Positions 12,601-25,694 of a stretch of DNA of 64,000 bases are shown one piece after another. The DNA is taken from assembly GCA_027574665.1 (NCBI GenBank), contig CM050676.1, positions 2,408,157 to 2,472,156 of the forward strand, in the 5' to 3' direction. The position numbers were made by a program, and so were the translations under genes. This DNA comes from Rhynochetos jubatus. Its lineage: Eukaryota; Chordata; Aves; Eurypygiformes; Rhynochetidae. The notes under the pieces are model-generated. The model saw only the letters and a program-made list of their open reading frames with translations. It did not search any database and was not told where the DNA came from. The stretch's first letter is position 1, and every line of letters begins with the position of its first letter.

Positions 12601-15600
12601 CGGTACCGAGGACACGCTCACAGGCAGACAGTTCTGCGTAAGGGGAGCTGACAGACTGCAGCGCTTTTCCCTCAAGCGCTTCCTGACTGCCTGCTCCAGG
12701 TCAGTTTTGCTGTGGAGCCATTTGCATTGTAAACCAAAGTGACAGATTAATACGGTGAGGCGCCTGAGAACCCCTGACAACATCAAATCTGTCAACTACA
12801 CGAGAGCTCTCAGAAGATAAGTTACAAACCAGCTCTCCTGTACCCACGTCAGCTCCTGTACAGCTCTCAGCTGTACCCACAAGTCCCAAATACAGCGGAG
12901 GTCTGTAGCCCTGCAGTCCTGACGCGCTTGCCTGCCCATCTGTTACTCAGACGGACGCAATCGAGCACTAGTAACCAGAGCGCTAAGCACGGACTACGTC
13001 CCGGATTATTCTTACTTGGTTGCTTCAGTCTTAGTTCCATGGCTGGGTCATTGGTTTTTTCTTTTCTTCCCTCACAAAGGAGTTTCTCTCTCTCTTTTTC
13101 AGTCCGATATTCTAGAAGCTGCTTCTGAGCTTGGCGATAAATCTTTAGGAGCCTTGAGCAGAGAGTCTGGTGAAGGCGGAGGAAGAAATACCAGTTGTTA
13201 TTGACAAAGAACAGACTGTAAACATCGTCCAGAGTGTTGTGGGGCTCAGCAGCTGTCACATCACAGAAGGTCGCTTTTGCCTCCGAAGGACTGCTTGGAG
13301 GCCCAGGCACGTGTTTTTTCCGTAGCTCGGGAGCATCCAGGTTCTGCCCCTGATGGTTTTCTCTGTCCTCATCTGTTGATTCTTCAGAAATGCTGTGCTC
13401 AGGGGGCTGAGAGAAGAACAGCTCAGGGATGAAGTGATGCACTATCTGCCGGATGGTTGCTTGATCCTCCTTTTGGATAGTAGGCTGCCTTTTTACATAA
13501 TAGCTGATTAGAGAGGCTGCATCTTCCAAAATCTGCTTGTCTTCATAGATAAAGATAAGATGAGGCTCGTTTGTGGACGAACTTCTCCCCTCTGAATGCT
13601 GCTCCTGATGCTGTAATCAAGAGACAAAGAGATAAAGATCCTTCCAATCCATGCACAAGAGGGACTCCTGCCAGAAGAAATTAAGCCGGTATTAACGCTG
13701 TGCTTGGGACAGTCATTTTGGGGGAGAACTCTTTGGGGCACTACCACTTCAACCCGGTCCCAAGTGCCACGTGAACACCTAGAGAATACGCTAACGAAGG
13801 ACATACGGGACGGGTTATTTACCACATACGCACCTCATCGTAGACACTCTCAATTTCGTTCAGCAAGCTCTTGGAGCGCAAAGCTTTGGTGTCGTTTTGT
13901 TTGAAGTTGACGGCCTGATGGTCCAGAGACTTCAAGTAGGCTTTCTCGTACTGCTCCCGCCAAATTTTGTTGAAGCCCTGCTGGGCCTCCCGCCATTCCT
14001 CCTCTTTCGCTTTCAACCTGCACAGACGTATAATCCGCTTCAGTTCCACATGACAAGCACAGAGCATGTTTGATGTAGCCAGCTGCGAGGCACCGAAAGC
14101 TTTTCGGTACACCCCGAAGCACTACGTAGAGCAGAAAAGCCCCAGCACTGACGAGGAGTTACCCTTTGAAACAACACCTACAGATCACAGTTGTTTCAAA
14201 ATGCTTTACCAATTCCGCACCAGCTCCTTAAAGAACCCGGGTGAGCACAGGAGAACGGGATTTACCTCTTAAGAACAACAGGAACTGCAGTAACCGGGTT
14301 TTTCTTAAGACTTTCGATGATCTCTGGTGCCTTATCGCCATAGATGCGATAGATGGCCCTGCGCTGGATCACTTCTGACGTTCCTCCCAAGCAGTCATCC
14401 AGTCGAAATTTCTCCTGATCCTCCTGAGTCAGTCGAGACAGTTTTTTCTGCACACTCTCCAGCACACGTATTGTGGCCAAATTGGTCTCCAAGACAACAT
14501 CCAACTGTTAAGAGTTGACAAGAGACAGTGTAAGAACAGGCACAGCAGGAAAATGGAGGCGAGCGGCACCAGGTTTGTAGCAATGGATTCCAGCCCCTGT
14601 GGGTGGAGCCAAGAAGCACCGGCGAGGTTTCTTACTGGAAAACGTACCTCCGCCAGTTCTCCCTAAGGTCACGGGCTTTTTGGAACTGGACTCATGCCCA
14701 GGAAGAACTATTAGACTCCGAGCAAGTGGCGAACACCAAACTCTAGCTCAAACCAACCAACACTAATAGAACTTTCGGTAATGGGCCACCAATTCATTCA
14801 GTCAAAAGCCTCAGAGCTGCAAGTTTTGCTTTCTGAGGAGGCAGACGGGCAGGAAGGAAGCTCGGTAGAGAGATACCTCAAACCGCTCATCTTCACAGCG
14901 GTGCAACTGCTCCTCATACGGAGTCTTCTTGGAGCTGACAAAAGTGGAGTCTTCGGACCAGGATGGAAATGAAACCCAGGTATCATTCAACACCTGCAAG
15001 AGTGCAAAGACACGACATGGAACAGAGCCTTAGGAGCCCAGAGCTGTTCTCATGGGGTCTGATATCTCTGTTCTATTTTTGCACAGCTCTTCCCTGAGTT
15101 TCCATTGGAAGCTTCGGACCTGGTTCACAAGTCCCTGTCACGACTCAGAAGATTAAAGGTCTGTGAGGAGCTGTGCCAGGGCCCTGCTCAGGAAGCTCCA
15201 AAGCACCTTCACGATCGTCTCACAAACCACAGGGATCACTGCCATAATCAGCAGCTGGAAGCACAGGAGGCAGAGTTGCCAAGAGCAGCCAGGGGCGGGA
15301 GCACCCACGCTGCACGTCTCTTCTCAGGGAGAACAGTGCTTCACACACTGGCTCACAGGGCTCGTCCGCGAGGAAAACTGTTTCTAAAGGCCACGGCGGT
15401 CCAGTGCTAGGGAATTCATTTCAGGCTATTTAACATTCTTTTCTGTCTAAAGGAGTAAGTTTGTGTATGCACACGGGCTCAAAAGACACTGAAGTGAAAG
15501 ATGCGATTTGAGATGGGTTTAGATAAAACTAGTAAAATGCATGTGGCTACTCGTTTCAATAAACGGGATGAATGACTGAGGTGAGACTGATGCTGGCCAA

Positions 15601-18600
15601 TCCCTGCTGAAGAGGGGAATCCACACGCAGAACCTGTAGCTCTAAGAACCCCGATTTACGTAAGTGCAATGTGTGTTCGGGGACCGAACAGGCTGATCCC
15701 AAAGTACCTCCTTGCAAATGGCTGTTCTTCCACTGCACTTTGGCTGCTGATAGGTTTTTGGGAGGGCGCGGTAACTCGATCCTATGCGTTTGCAGGAAGC
15801 GTAATCAATCTCCCGACTCATTCCATCCCCAGATCGGTCGCTCAGCGGAGAAGCAAATGAAAGCTCTTTCACACCGAGGAAGGATTTGAACTGTGCAAAG
15901 AGTTCTGGAAATTTCCTTCAGAAACACAAGTAAGTACGTTGTTATTTCACTCTGACAGTCTGAAGGTGGCTCACGCGTGTCGTAAAAGCGAGGGAGAAAA
16001 CCTAAACTTAGCACTGCAGCGAGAATCCTTCTCCAGCGTTTTACCTCTGTTACCGTTCTCTCTGAACCGTTTTAGGTTCTTTTTGACTTAAGGCAGGAAA
16101 AGAATCTCGCTTCACAACCACGAATACTCCTCTTAACTAGGCCACTGATCCTTGCCACGTGACTCTCCCTCTTCTGCTGGAAGCCAAACAGCACCAGAGG
16201 CTCCCACCAGAGAGCTAGAACTAGTTAACCTTTTCACAGCTCTGTTACGAGACTTCATGGTTATACCTGTATTGTATTTTGCGAGATCAGAACAAGGAGT
16301 GTGAACAGAGACCACGCTCCAGAATCCACAAGATTCTCTGCCCCCCAGCGATTCAGCAGTCCGCTGCCTGTGAGGCTTTCAACTGGATGCACAGAGGAAA
16401 ATATCCTCCTCAAAATGCTCTTGGAGAGCTGCGTAGAAATGTTAGAAGACCCAGATTTTATTACTCCTCTTTTTGGACTAGCCTTCAATTTCTGGAGCCC
16501 TCAACATCAGAAGGATATAGACCGGTTGGAACGAGTCCAGAGGAGGCCACGGAGATGCTCCGAGGGCTGGAGCACCTCTGCCATGGGGACAGGCTGGGGG
16601 AGTTGGGGGGTTCAGCCTGGAGAAGGGAAGGCTCCGTGGAGACCTTAGAGCCCCTTCCAGTGCCTGGGGGGGCTACAAGGAAGCTGGGGGGGCTTTTTAC
16701 AAGGGCCTGTAGTGACAGGACAAGGGGTAACGGGTTTAAATTGAAAGTGGGGAGATTGAGATGGTACATCAGGAAGGAATTCTTCCCGCAGAGGGTGGGG
16801 GGCACTGGGACAGGTTGCCCAGAGAAGCTGTGGCTGCCCCATCCCTGGCAGTGCCCAAGGCCAGGCTGGATGAGGCTGGGAGCAACCTGGGCTATGGAAG
16901 GTGTCCCTGCCCATGGCAGGGGCTGGGGGGGTTTTAAGGTCCCTTCAACCCAAACCATCCTGTGATTCTATGATTCTTGTGTGCTACCCAGGAGACATTT
17001 CTGGAGTTAAATCCAAAACTTCAGGAACAGAGTCCGTAACGTCTACCAACAGGTAACAGAGTAAGACCTGAAGAGTACAACTTAGCAGAGAAGACAATAA
17101 CTTACCCCAGAAACGGTGTAACTAGCTGGAGCAACTCAGAGCCAGAGACCAACTCCTGGTTGAAGAGAGCAATGCAACGGAGAAAATTCTCATAGACTTC
17201 CTGGCTCTTTAGCACCCGGCGCACCTAAAGCGGTTTGGAGAGGAACGATCAGACCACTTGGACACCACTGCTATTTAGTTCACATTTCTGAGTAGTCTGA
17301 ACCACGGGTACAGTGACAAACCTCCATCTACACGGCAACGTAAAAAGAGAATACACACAAAAATGCCAGTTTCAACCAATGATCTAGTAACTACAGGTGG
17401 TACCGTGAGGAAACAGCACTAAACAGAGAGAAAGCCATGTCTGTAAGAGACAAGCATTCAGGGAAAGGTTAATTAACAGTTTCTATTCCTCTTCCCAACC
17501 CACCTATTTTCTCTTTTCTTGGTCTGTCTCTTTCTACCACTTGAACAGTCAGGCAACTGTTAAGTGTGGACACACCGACTGTACAGAAAACCAACCAATT
17601 CATAACCACATACAGGTTCAAGTAAGTCCACAGAACGTGAGAGTAGGCCAAATACTGACCTTGTCAAAGAAGGAGAACTCTTGCAGTGTTCCGTACTTTC
17701 CCACTGTCGCTACTGACAGATCTTTGGTACCTCGCAGTTTCATTTTCTTCTGTTAAAAGAACAAGCAGTTGTAGGTAGAATGTTGTGGCTCAAATGCTAC
17801 CAAATTCCGCGTTGCTGACACCTAACAGCTCTCTGCAAAGCCTGAAACCCCAAATACTGATCTAGCACTGCTGTGCCAAGGCCTCCACAGCAACCTCTAC
17901 AACTGACTCCCAGTGAAGAACCAACAAAAAAAGGATCACTTGAGACAGAATTCCAAAGATTTCTTTGTAGAAGCAACCAACTGCCCCTTTCCAAGGCCAA
18001 CACTTAGTACAGAAGGTCTTGATATTTAGCATTCACCATGTTCCCACGCACACCTAAGCGTACCTTAAAAACTCCCTTTCTTCTACAGTAATTAGTACTT
18101 GTAGAGTAACCCTGAAATTTCATTATCGTACCTGACACTCACACACCTCAAAGACGCTACTCACTGCCACTTTATCGAAGCAAATAGCTAGAGCCAATGA
18201 GTAATATTAGGTTATTCCATGTCGTTACTTCCTGAAAGATACCTTTGCTGGGCCAGAAACGGGACGCAGCAACAGTGGTCTGGATCGCTTTTTGCTGTGT
18301 TCCAGACTCTTCTCATGCTCAGTTTTCTGGACACTGTTCACTTCACATGGTCCATTTCCTGTGAACTGAGGTAAATAAATCATGATTTCAATGTTCTCGC
18401 TTGGCACAAATAGAGAATCCTGTCCCTCCTACCCAACAGGTCACAGAGCATGCGGTTAAGTTACCCGTTCTGCAGCGAAGAGGAGCAAAGTTCAGCTCCT
18501 GGCTGTACGTTTTTCCGTAATGCTCTGCATTCCTAAAGCTTCCCTACGCATTCTACACACAAACAGAGAGTATTCAGTATTTTGCCTTGTTCTAAGCATG

Positions 18601-21600
18601 CACATACCAAAGACCTTTTAGCCTCCGGGAGGAACTGTCCAAACTCAGAAAGCAGATCCTCCTGTCCCCTGAACAGATTTGCTACTTCAGTAAACACTTC
18701 CTCCTCTGACATGCCCCGAAAGGGTCGGCCTTTAGTGTTCAGCTGTTCTTTCTGAAACGATACGCACAGATGTTAAAAAGAGAAAACCGCACCTCACGCG
18801 GCAAGAAAACTCGTGTCCGTAACAGCCAAAACCCCAGTGCTACACAAACTGGAAAGGACTGAGATAGCCCAGGGTCGTACAGTGCACCCATTCACACGGA
18901 ATACCGCTAACTCAACCGGAGGTCAGTAAGGGCAGATCTAGACATGGCCCCTTTACGCCTCAGACCCCGGAGAGCTGTACAGTTGTCACACTGCCGTCAT
19001 TTCGTGGCAGTATCTATGAGGCAATGCCTGGAGAGAGGCTGGCCCTCGGGAAGCCCTGAAGCCCATTCAGCAGGCGGAGGTTTAATCTGACAACAGCTAC
19101 AGTGCACACCCACACTCTCTCAGATGGAACGCTTCTCACCTGGTAAGTATGAAGAATTTCTAAAAAGGATCTGTAAATTTCTGGGTGATCCAGGAAACGT
19201 GTTTTGATCTTATTCACGTAACTGATAGCATTATTGAACTCTACAGAATCAGACTCCAAAGGAATTTGGGATTTGTCTTCTTTGTATGGAAGCTGTTGCC
19301 TAAACTCTTCGGAGCAGTCACTGTGATTGTGCGAATTCTCCTGGGAGTAATGCAACAACAGCCCGCTGCCAGGGAGCGCGTTGGGGACGGGCTCTGAGGG
19401 CACCTAGTGGCACAGGACAAGACAGTGACCCACACAGAAATGTAGGTGCAAGTTCAACAACGATCTAGCATCAGGATTTTCAAGCTGTTTAGCTAAAAAA
19501 GATTTCATTATCCCATCAATTGCTCTACCTATTTTATTAAAACCATCCGTTAAAAGAATCCCGTAAGTCTGACTCATTACCGCTTTGGACTGTCACTGCG
19601 TTATCCACTGCGCTTCGAGAGGGTCTACCAAACATGCCCTGCAGTTTCTTCCCACTGACTCGTTTCAGAGGAACTGTCCGTTTTAAGAAATGTATTAAAA
19701 CATAAGGCTCCTAAAGATGCTAAATTTCTAAGCACCAGAGAGACCTAAAGGAACAGACATCTAGAAGATATTTACTGCTCCTGATTAAACCACAAGCTCA
19801 TCAGGTAACAGCTCTGTTTCAGCCTCCACAACCACCCAACAACAAGAAAAAGGAGCAGAGGCCAACAGGCATCCATCTGTGTTACAGCAGGTATCTTTCA
19901 CTGCAGGATGTTAGCGATTGCATGGCGACACCTCACACGCGTTCTTTGCCTGTTGCCTACACGCACGTCCCAGTTTCTCAGTGGAAGACTGGAAACGCGA
20001 TCCTGCCAGGATGTCTTTTTGTGATTTGTCACTGAACGCCACGCACTGAGAACCGATATAACACGTCAAGCCGATGACAATTTCAGTTTTCCAACCTGGA
20101 GCTGAAGTGACCCTTCATGCAGGGATTTCATTCTTGTGTAAGCTAAACTAACCACTAGTTTGAGAATAAATATTTAAATTTCTGTTATACCCATTACCGC
20201 AGACTTTGGAAACCACGTAAGAACCTTCGCGACATGCAATACGCGTAGCCTACCGCGCAGGAGACGCGTGCAGCGATACGTGGAACAGAACCAATTGAGG
20301 GAGTACGAGCTCTACAACCTACCTGACTGTTCAAAGGTGACTGTATACTTAACTTCCCGTTCTTTGGAATTTCTATCCTGTAGCCCAGAGGGAGGAAAGC
20401 ATTGAATCCTACAATGAGGTCGGGATGCTCATGGAAAAGCTGTGAAACACGTCGGATTACTCCAGGTGTGTCAATGCTAAAAACGGAGACGAGTTTGTTA
20501 CTTGTGTCGGAAAGAGAAGCACGAGTTAAGCCGAGCGCGTCACAGGGTGCCCCAAGCCTGGGCCTGGCTTCTTAGAGGTGCAGTTCTGCAACAAGCAAGT
20601 TTGGGAACCTCAGACCTAGAAATCAGCCCAAGCAGAGGGAACGACCGCCATCCACTGCGGCCTCGCTCCGGGGGTGTCACCCACAGAGGAGCTGAGACCG
20701 TGCAGGCTACCCGAAACGGGCAAGACAGCCACCACCTCTAGGGCTGCCCGGTGACAGAGCGGCTCCACACTCAAGCTTCTGTGCCCCTTTTCAAGATCTG
20801 CGTTTCAGAGCGGGAAGCGAAAACAGACCTGCCTTTTCCTGTGGATCTGGGCCCTGGAAAACAATGGGATGGACAGAGACCCTCCGTCTCCAAGGTCTAG
20901 TGACTGCACTAGCGGGGGACAGGCCAGCAGGGTGGCCTGTGTGTCTGTGGAGCTGGAAAAATGGTGTGGAGGCTGGGGGACCCCCATGAAGGCAGAGAGA
21001 CCCCCGCAGCAGCCCTGGGCTTTACCTCTGGCTCTTGAACTCTTTCATGATCTCCAGGAAGCCGTTGTAGGTGGCAGGGTCGCTGCCAAAGCGGATCTTC
21101 ACCTGGTCCAGGTAGGACAGCGCATCCTCCACCTGCGGGGCGAGAAGGGGGGTCAGGCCCCGAGGGGGGGAACAACCCCTGAGGCATCCCACGATCCCGG
21201 ATTGGGGGCAGGGGCACCCCACGGCACTCAGGGAGATGGCAGCAGGCCCCGGGGGGAGCCCCACAGCACCGGAGGAAGGGAATAGCCCGGGAGGGGCACA
21301 CGGTGCCAGACGGGGGGGCCCTGAGGAAGGAGGGTGGGCCTCGCGGTGCTGGAGGAGGGCACGGCAGGGGGCACGGTACCGGGGAGAGGGAACAGGCCCC
21401 AGCGGAGGGTGACCGAGGTACCGGAGAAGAACAGCCGGGCTGGTGGGTGGGGCACGGTATAGAAAAGGGGGGAACAGGCCCGGGGGGGGCCTCACGGTAC
21501 CGGGGGAGGAGGGCGCAGGCCCCAGCGGACCCCACGGTACCGGGGGAGGAGGGCGAGGGTACCCCACGGCACCGGGGGAAAAGACCCTGGGACACACCAC

Positions 21601-21905
21601 GGTACCGGCTGAGGGAACAAGCGCCGGTGTCGGGTGCGGGGTCCGGACGGGGAGGGGCTGGTCCCGGCGGGGCAGGCAGTGCTGTCCCGGGGGGTCGGGG
21701 GTGGCGGGGAGCGGCCCGTTACTGCGGGGGGGGGGGGGTGTCGGGGGAGGGGGAAAGGGGGAATCACGGCGGTCCCGGCGGGGGTGGCCACCGGGGCGGT
21801 CGCCGCACTCACATGCACCGGCAGCTTCTCCTGCGCCGCGGCTCGGCCGCCGCCGCCCCAACGCGGGGCGCTGCCCCCCCGGCCGCCGCCGCCCCCCGCC
21901 GCCAT
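9697..21905 (-). CDS. SIN3B: SIN3 transcription regulator family member B, 19 coding exons
   Basis: SIN3B is a nuclear scaffold that binds repressors through PAH domains and recruits HDAC1/2. Exons from the ATG: 21813-21905, 21026-21132, 20323-20476, 19140-19340, 18608-18751, 18243-18365, 17660-17749, 17106-17224, 15708-15915, 14877-14993, 14266-14504, 13834-14017, 13016-13610, 12341-12510, 11687-11860, 11335-11427, 10950-11044, 10311-10515, 9697-9927. They sum to 3342 nt, or 1113 codons plus stop (human about 1162), with compatible phases and GT/AG ends throughout. PAH1 is at about residues 30-105, PAH2 about 148-225 ([14 protein letters not shown]), PAH3 about 285-350, the HDAC-interaction region about 365-480 ([16 protein letters not shown] follows near 500), and the Sin3 C-terminal domain about 795-1090. 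A Gly-rich N-terminus precedes PAH1. The start lies in a CpG island. The exon 15 acceptor (AATGGAAG) is purine-rich near the AG but has a T run upstream. The gene looks intact. Confidence 0.96.
16485..16977 (+). mobile_element. CR1 LINE fragment (3' part) in SIN3B intron
   Basis: This is a 5'-truncated chicken-repeat-1 element of about 490 bp, lying antisense to SIN3B between coding exons 8 and 9. Diagnostic text includes GAGTCCAGAGGAGGCCACGG, GGCTGGAGCACCTCTGCCAT, AGAATTCTTCCCGCAGAGGG-like sequence, CACTGGGACAGGTTGCCCAG and the terminal GATTCTATGATTCT tail. The 228-codon open frame across it (16279-16965) is incidental and is not an intact ORF2. CR1 is a non-LTR retrotransposon lineage dominant in birds. 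Confidence 0.92.
21216..21640. repeat. Degenerate GC-rich minisatellite in SIN3B intron 1
   Basis: About 10-11 imperfect units of roughly 32-46 bp share a core like CCACGGTACCGGGGGAGGAG followed by AGGCCCCAGCGGA. The best-preserved copies are at about 21480-21580. Unit lengths vary, so this is an old or unequal array. It sits in the 674-bp first coding intron, just downstream of the CpG-island promoter. The array creates long proline-rich open frames on the minus strand, which I regard as artefacts. Confidence 0.7.
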
Positions 21906-22420
21906 GTTGGGAGTCGGGCGGCAGCGCGCCCCCCCGTCATCGCGTGCGGAGCGCGAGCGCCTGCGTCAGCGCGCACGGCGCCGCCGGCCCGCCCGCGCGC
22001 CACGGCCCAGCCCGGCCCGGCCCGGAGCGGAACCTTCGCGGCCGCCGTCGGCGCCGCCCGGCAACGCCCGCTGCTTCCGGCCGTTCAACCGCCGTGGCGG
22101 GAGCCGCGCCTCTGGCGGCCGCGGGAAGGGCAGCGGCGCAGCCCCGGCCCTTGAAGGAGGGGAGAATGACCGGCCGGCCGGCGCCGGTGTGGTGAGTGCG
22201 CTCTGGGCTGGGGAGGGGGCTGGGCGTGGCGGTCGGCACCGGGCTGGTGATGCTGGGACCGGGACCAAGCCCCTGAGGAGGCAGCCGCGGTCAAGTCCCC
22301 GGTGCCTTTGTACCGGGAACCGGTAGCCCTCGTGGGAGGGGAAGCCCCGAGGTGGGGTGCGGGAAGGCCGCAGCGCCGAGCGCCCGCCGGCTCCGCCTGA
22401 GCTGCGGCCGGATGAAGTGC
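21650..22420 (-). promoter_or_regulatory. SIN3B: CpG-island promoter of SIN3B
   Basis: Very GC- and CpG-dense sequence surrounds the SIN3B ATG (21903-21905) and first coding exon. It extends about 500 bp upstream and stops short of the NWD1 3' end. It contains several SP1-like GC boxes and no TATA box that I can place. A housekeeping-type promoter is inferred from composition and position only. Confidence 0.7.
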
Positions 22421-22548
22421 GGATTTAGAGCTGGGATCGGTTGGCTTTCCTTCCTGAACGTACGTGGTTACGGCTACGGCGCCTGCAGCAGCACCGTGCC
22501 CAGGCAGCCGCAGACTGAATGACCACCGCGAGGGCGCTTTCGGCGATG

Positions 22549-22554
22549 TTTAAT
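22549..22554 (-). terminator. NWD1: Candidate poly(A) signal of NWD1
   Basis: The minus strand reads ATTAAA, the commonest variant hexamer, about 100 bp past the NWD1 stop codon (22650-22652). It lies upstream of the SIN3B promoter, which is on the same strand. Confidence 0.35.
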
Positions 22555-25500
22555 ACCCTAATTCGGGACCAGGAAGGCAAAAGGATGGCAACAAAAACCT
22601 GCAGGCTCAGTCCTGGACGTTTATGCTGCTTTGCCCTGTCCTTGGCTCTTCACGCCACTGAACACATTTGGGAGAGCTTGCTGGAACGAATCGAGCTCCG
22701 GGAAGAACTTCCTTGGTTGCGCTGTCCCGTGCTTGAGTTTTCCCCATCTTTCTTTCTGGGTTTTACCGTACGCGTTGCCGCGATGTTCTGGACTGGGTCG
22801 TACCGAGGAGGGATGGTCTTAGGACAGTGAAACTTCTCACGGGTTGTATAACCTCCTTTTGTGGTCGCAACGAATCCGTCCGCAGTGGGTACAATTCTGG
22901 TAGCGGCTGTGTAGACACACCGTACAGCCAGCAAGGCACCTGCGGAAACCAAGCTCAGAATAACGCGTTTACTGGGCAGCGGGACTGCACTTAAAACATG
23001 CCACTTCCCTCAAATGGTCCCTCGTCACCAGTCAGTAAACTGGGTCTTGTGAAAAGCCAGGAGGAGAGGGGAAAAAACAAGCCATGCTGCTTGTTTCTGC
23101 TTAGAACGTTATAGAGGATTTGCGTAGTAGAAATGACAGAAACCTGTTGTGGTGGGGTTTTGCCCGTGAACTCGCTGCTGATGCCTGGACCCAGCCTATT
23201 TTTCTCTACTATGCGCTGGAATGCTCCAACCGTGGGGTTGCGATTGCAGCTGCCAGTCACAGCGCTAACGCGCTGCCTGTGGATTCGGTATTCTGGCCTC
23301 TGTTCTGATAGTTGCACAAACTGTTGCTGCGTGGCGTGTTTCCCCCCTTACAACACGAGGGATGCTACAAGCCTATTTAACGCAGGAAAGAGTACAGGCT
23401 TCCTCGTAGTTGCTGGCATTTCCCAATTACTCACCGCTTGCAACATCCCAGTCTCTAATGGACTGATCCGGTGACCCAGTGTACCGGTACTTATCATCTT
23501 TCGAGAAGCAAGCACAGCAGATGCCTTTCAGGAGAAATGCAGGCTGAAAATGGATGGTTAGGGTTAGACTGTTAAATACAGGGTGAGGTGAAGATGCCTT
23601 GGAGTATTCAGTGGTTATTCAGTGCTTGCGAACAGAGGTAATCGGTTACGATTTTTACAGCAGTGATCCTGGAAGGAGGGTGGGAGGTATCACAAAGCCC
23701 CTAGCTTGTGAAGCACTGTAGAGCCGTGCAGGAAAGGGAGCCTAGTGTTCCTCCTATGGAAAGGAGTAGCTCAGTTGTGTCCATGGTGTGTCGCCAGGTG
23801 AAAGAGTGTAACAGCATTGATCCAACCTCCTCCATCACTAATTTTTTCTTCCTACTGGATTCTCCTGAGCTGGCCCAATTCAACCCTTGTGTTGCTATTG
23901 TTAACTTGGGAAGCCTCGTTCTCTTCACTGGTGTGTGCCATCTAGCTTACACGGGCTAAATGAGCAGTAATAAGCTGTGGGTAAATAACTCCTGTGACGT
24001 ATGTTTAGCGTCAGAGTGGTGTTAACAGCGCTCATTCACTTAGCACTGACACCTCGGTAGGGTATCTAGATGTAAGGCTGCTTTAAAATCAGACCTAGAT
24101 GCTGAATATAGCTTGCTGCCTCAGTCTGAACAGCTCTGTACAGGATTTGGGTGTCCTGGGAAGAGCTGGGAATCCTGTCGGATCCTCCCTGGCCACTCAG
24201 GGCAGTAATCGCCTATTGACACTGTCCTACTACCGTAGGACCTTATAATAGCACATCTCGTGTTCCTGCTGACAGAACTCCAAGTCCCAGAGACGCTGCA
24301 GGGAATCTTCACACCCACTGAGTGCCCACTGCTCTCCGTGGCTGCTTTCCAAACAGCAGATCCGGCTTCTGTGACCTTCCAAAGGAAACACTTGGGCCCG
24401 AGGGCAGTCATAAAGGAATAAGTCCCCAGCAGTCATGCCACAGAGGACTCTGTAGTCTGCAAGGACGGCCACTCTGGAAATCAGAGAGCCAGGGATCGGG
24501 GTTTCAAAGGTGTAGGTGGGCCTGTTGATCACTGGGCATGGATCTGCAGGGATAATATCCAGCACAAGGACTAAATCATCGTATGCTATGGCAAGCTGCT
24601 CTTCCTGCTTGTTGATTGCTATGTCGTTGGCTGGTTTCTGTGACTCCAGAGGTGGGATGCATGCTGCGTCCTGCCTGGAGTTCAGTGGGAGGACAAGCAC
24701 TGTCCCAGATACAAGCCCTGTGAAAAGGAGCTGCTTTTGCTCCGCTATTTCCAGGCATCGCACTTGGGCAGAGGTGTCCAGTGTGTCACACACTTCACCT
24801 GTAAACCAGAAGGAAATCAGCAAGACTGGTTCACTCCAGCTGCCCCCGCGTGCCTTCCCTCAGCTGGGGCTCATGATCGGCTTCATTTTTGTGAAATAAC
24901 TTGCATATTATTCATATTTCCAGTTTCCCCGTGTCATAATAATAAGCTATTCTAGACGAATGTGCTGGAGAGATTAAAACGCTCTCTGAAACAAACGTTC
25001 CTAGATCTCACGCTTAGGAAAAGCAGAAAGGAGCAGCCTGTCCTCGTCGCACGTGCAGAAAGCTAACTGCTGCCTCTCGGAGTTGGTTTGTTCCCCTCCT
25101 AGCCCACATGCAGGCTGAATTTAACGCGGGGTTTCCGAGGTGCAGTTTACCTCCTGTGGCGTTCCAGATGACAACTTTATCTCTGTTTCCAGGTTGGGTA
25201 AAGTAGACGTAGTTCCCGCCGTGGGACAGGGCAGCGCAGCCTGTGTTTGAGACGGGTGCCAAGGTTTTCTGCCCACGTTTGTGGGTGAGGTTCCACACGC
25301 CTAGATGGGGTGAGCTGTGAGAGGCAGAAACCAAAGTGCGGTCACAGAGGGCTAAGAGTGTTACTGGTGCTCCCACGCCATCCAGTGTGTCGGTCAGCAA
25401 CCCCTGGTCTGACAAACTCCACACCTAGGACAAGTTGCGGGGGGGAGATGTCATCAGTGCCTGAGGTACTTTTTCCTTAGTCCTGGTGAAGAGGTGAAAC

Positions 25501-25694
25501 AATATACCTTAACTAACTTATCCAGAAACATAGGAAGGCCAAAGGATAACATCCTAATACTAGAAGGCAAAACATTGCTTTTTTACTGCAAACAAATGCT
25601 TGAAGTACCTGGAGCCATTCAGCCCTCTTGCTTCCTTTCCTCTGAAAGACCTCTAATTAGATCCTGCCCATTCTGGACTGTACTGGCTGTTTAC

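Noticed and set aside
16279..16965. 228-codon plus-strand open frame in the CR1 element
   Set aside because: It crosses the truncated 3' part of CR1, including non-coding 3' sequence, and is not a reverse-transcriptase frame.
21022..22326. Proline- or glycine-rich open frames of 200-280 codons on both strands at the SIN3B 5' end
   Set aside because: They read through the intron-1 minisatellite and CpG island. The real coding parts are the two short SIN3B exons.
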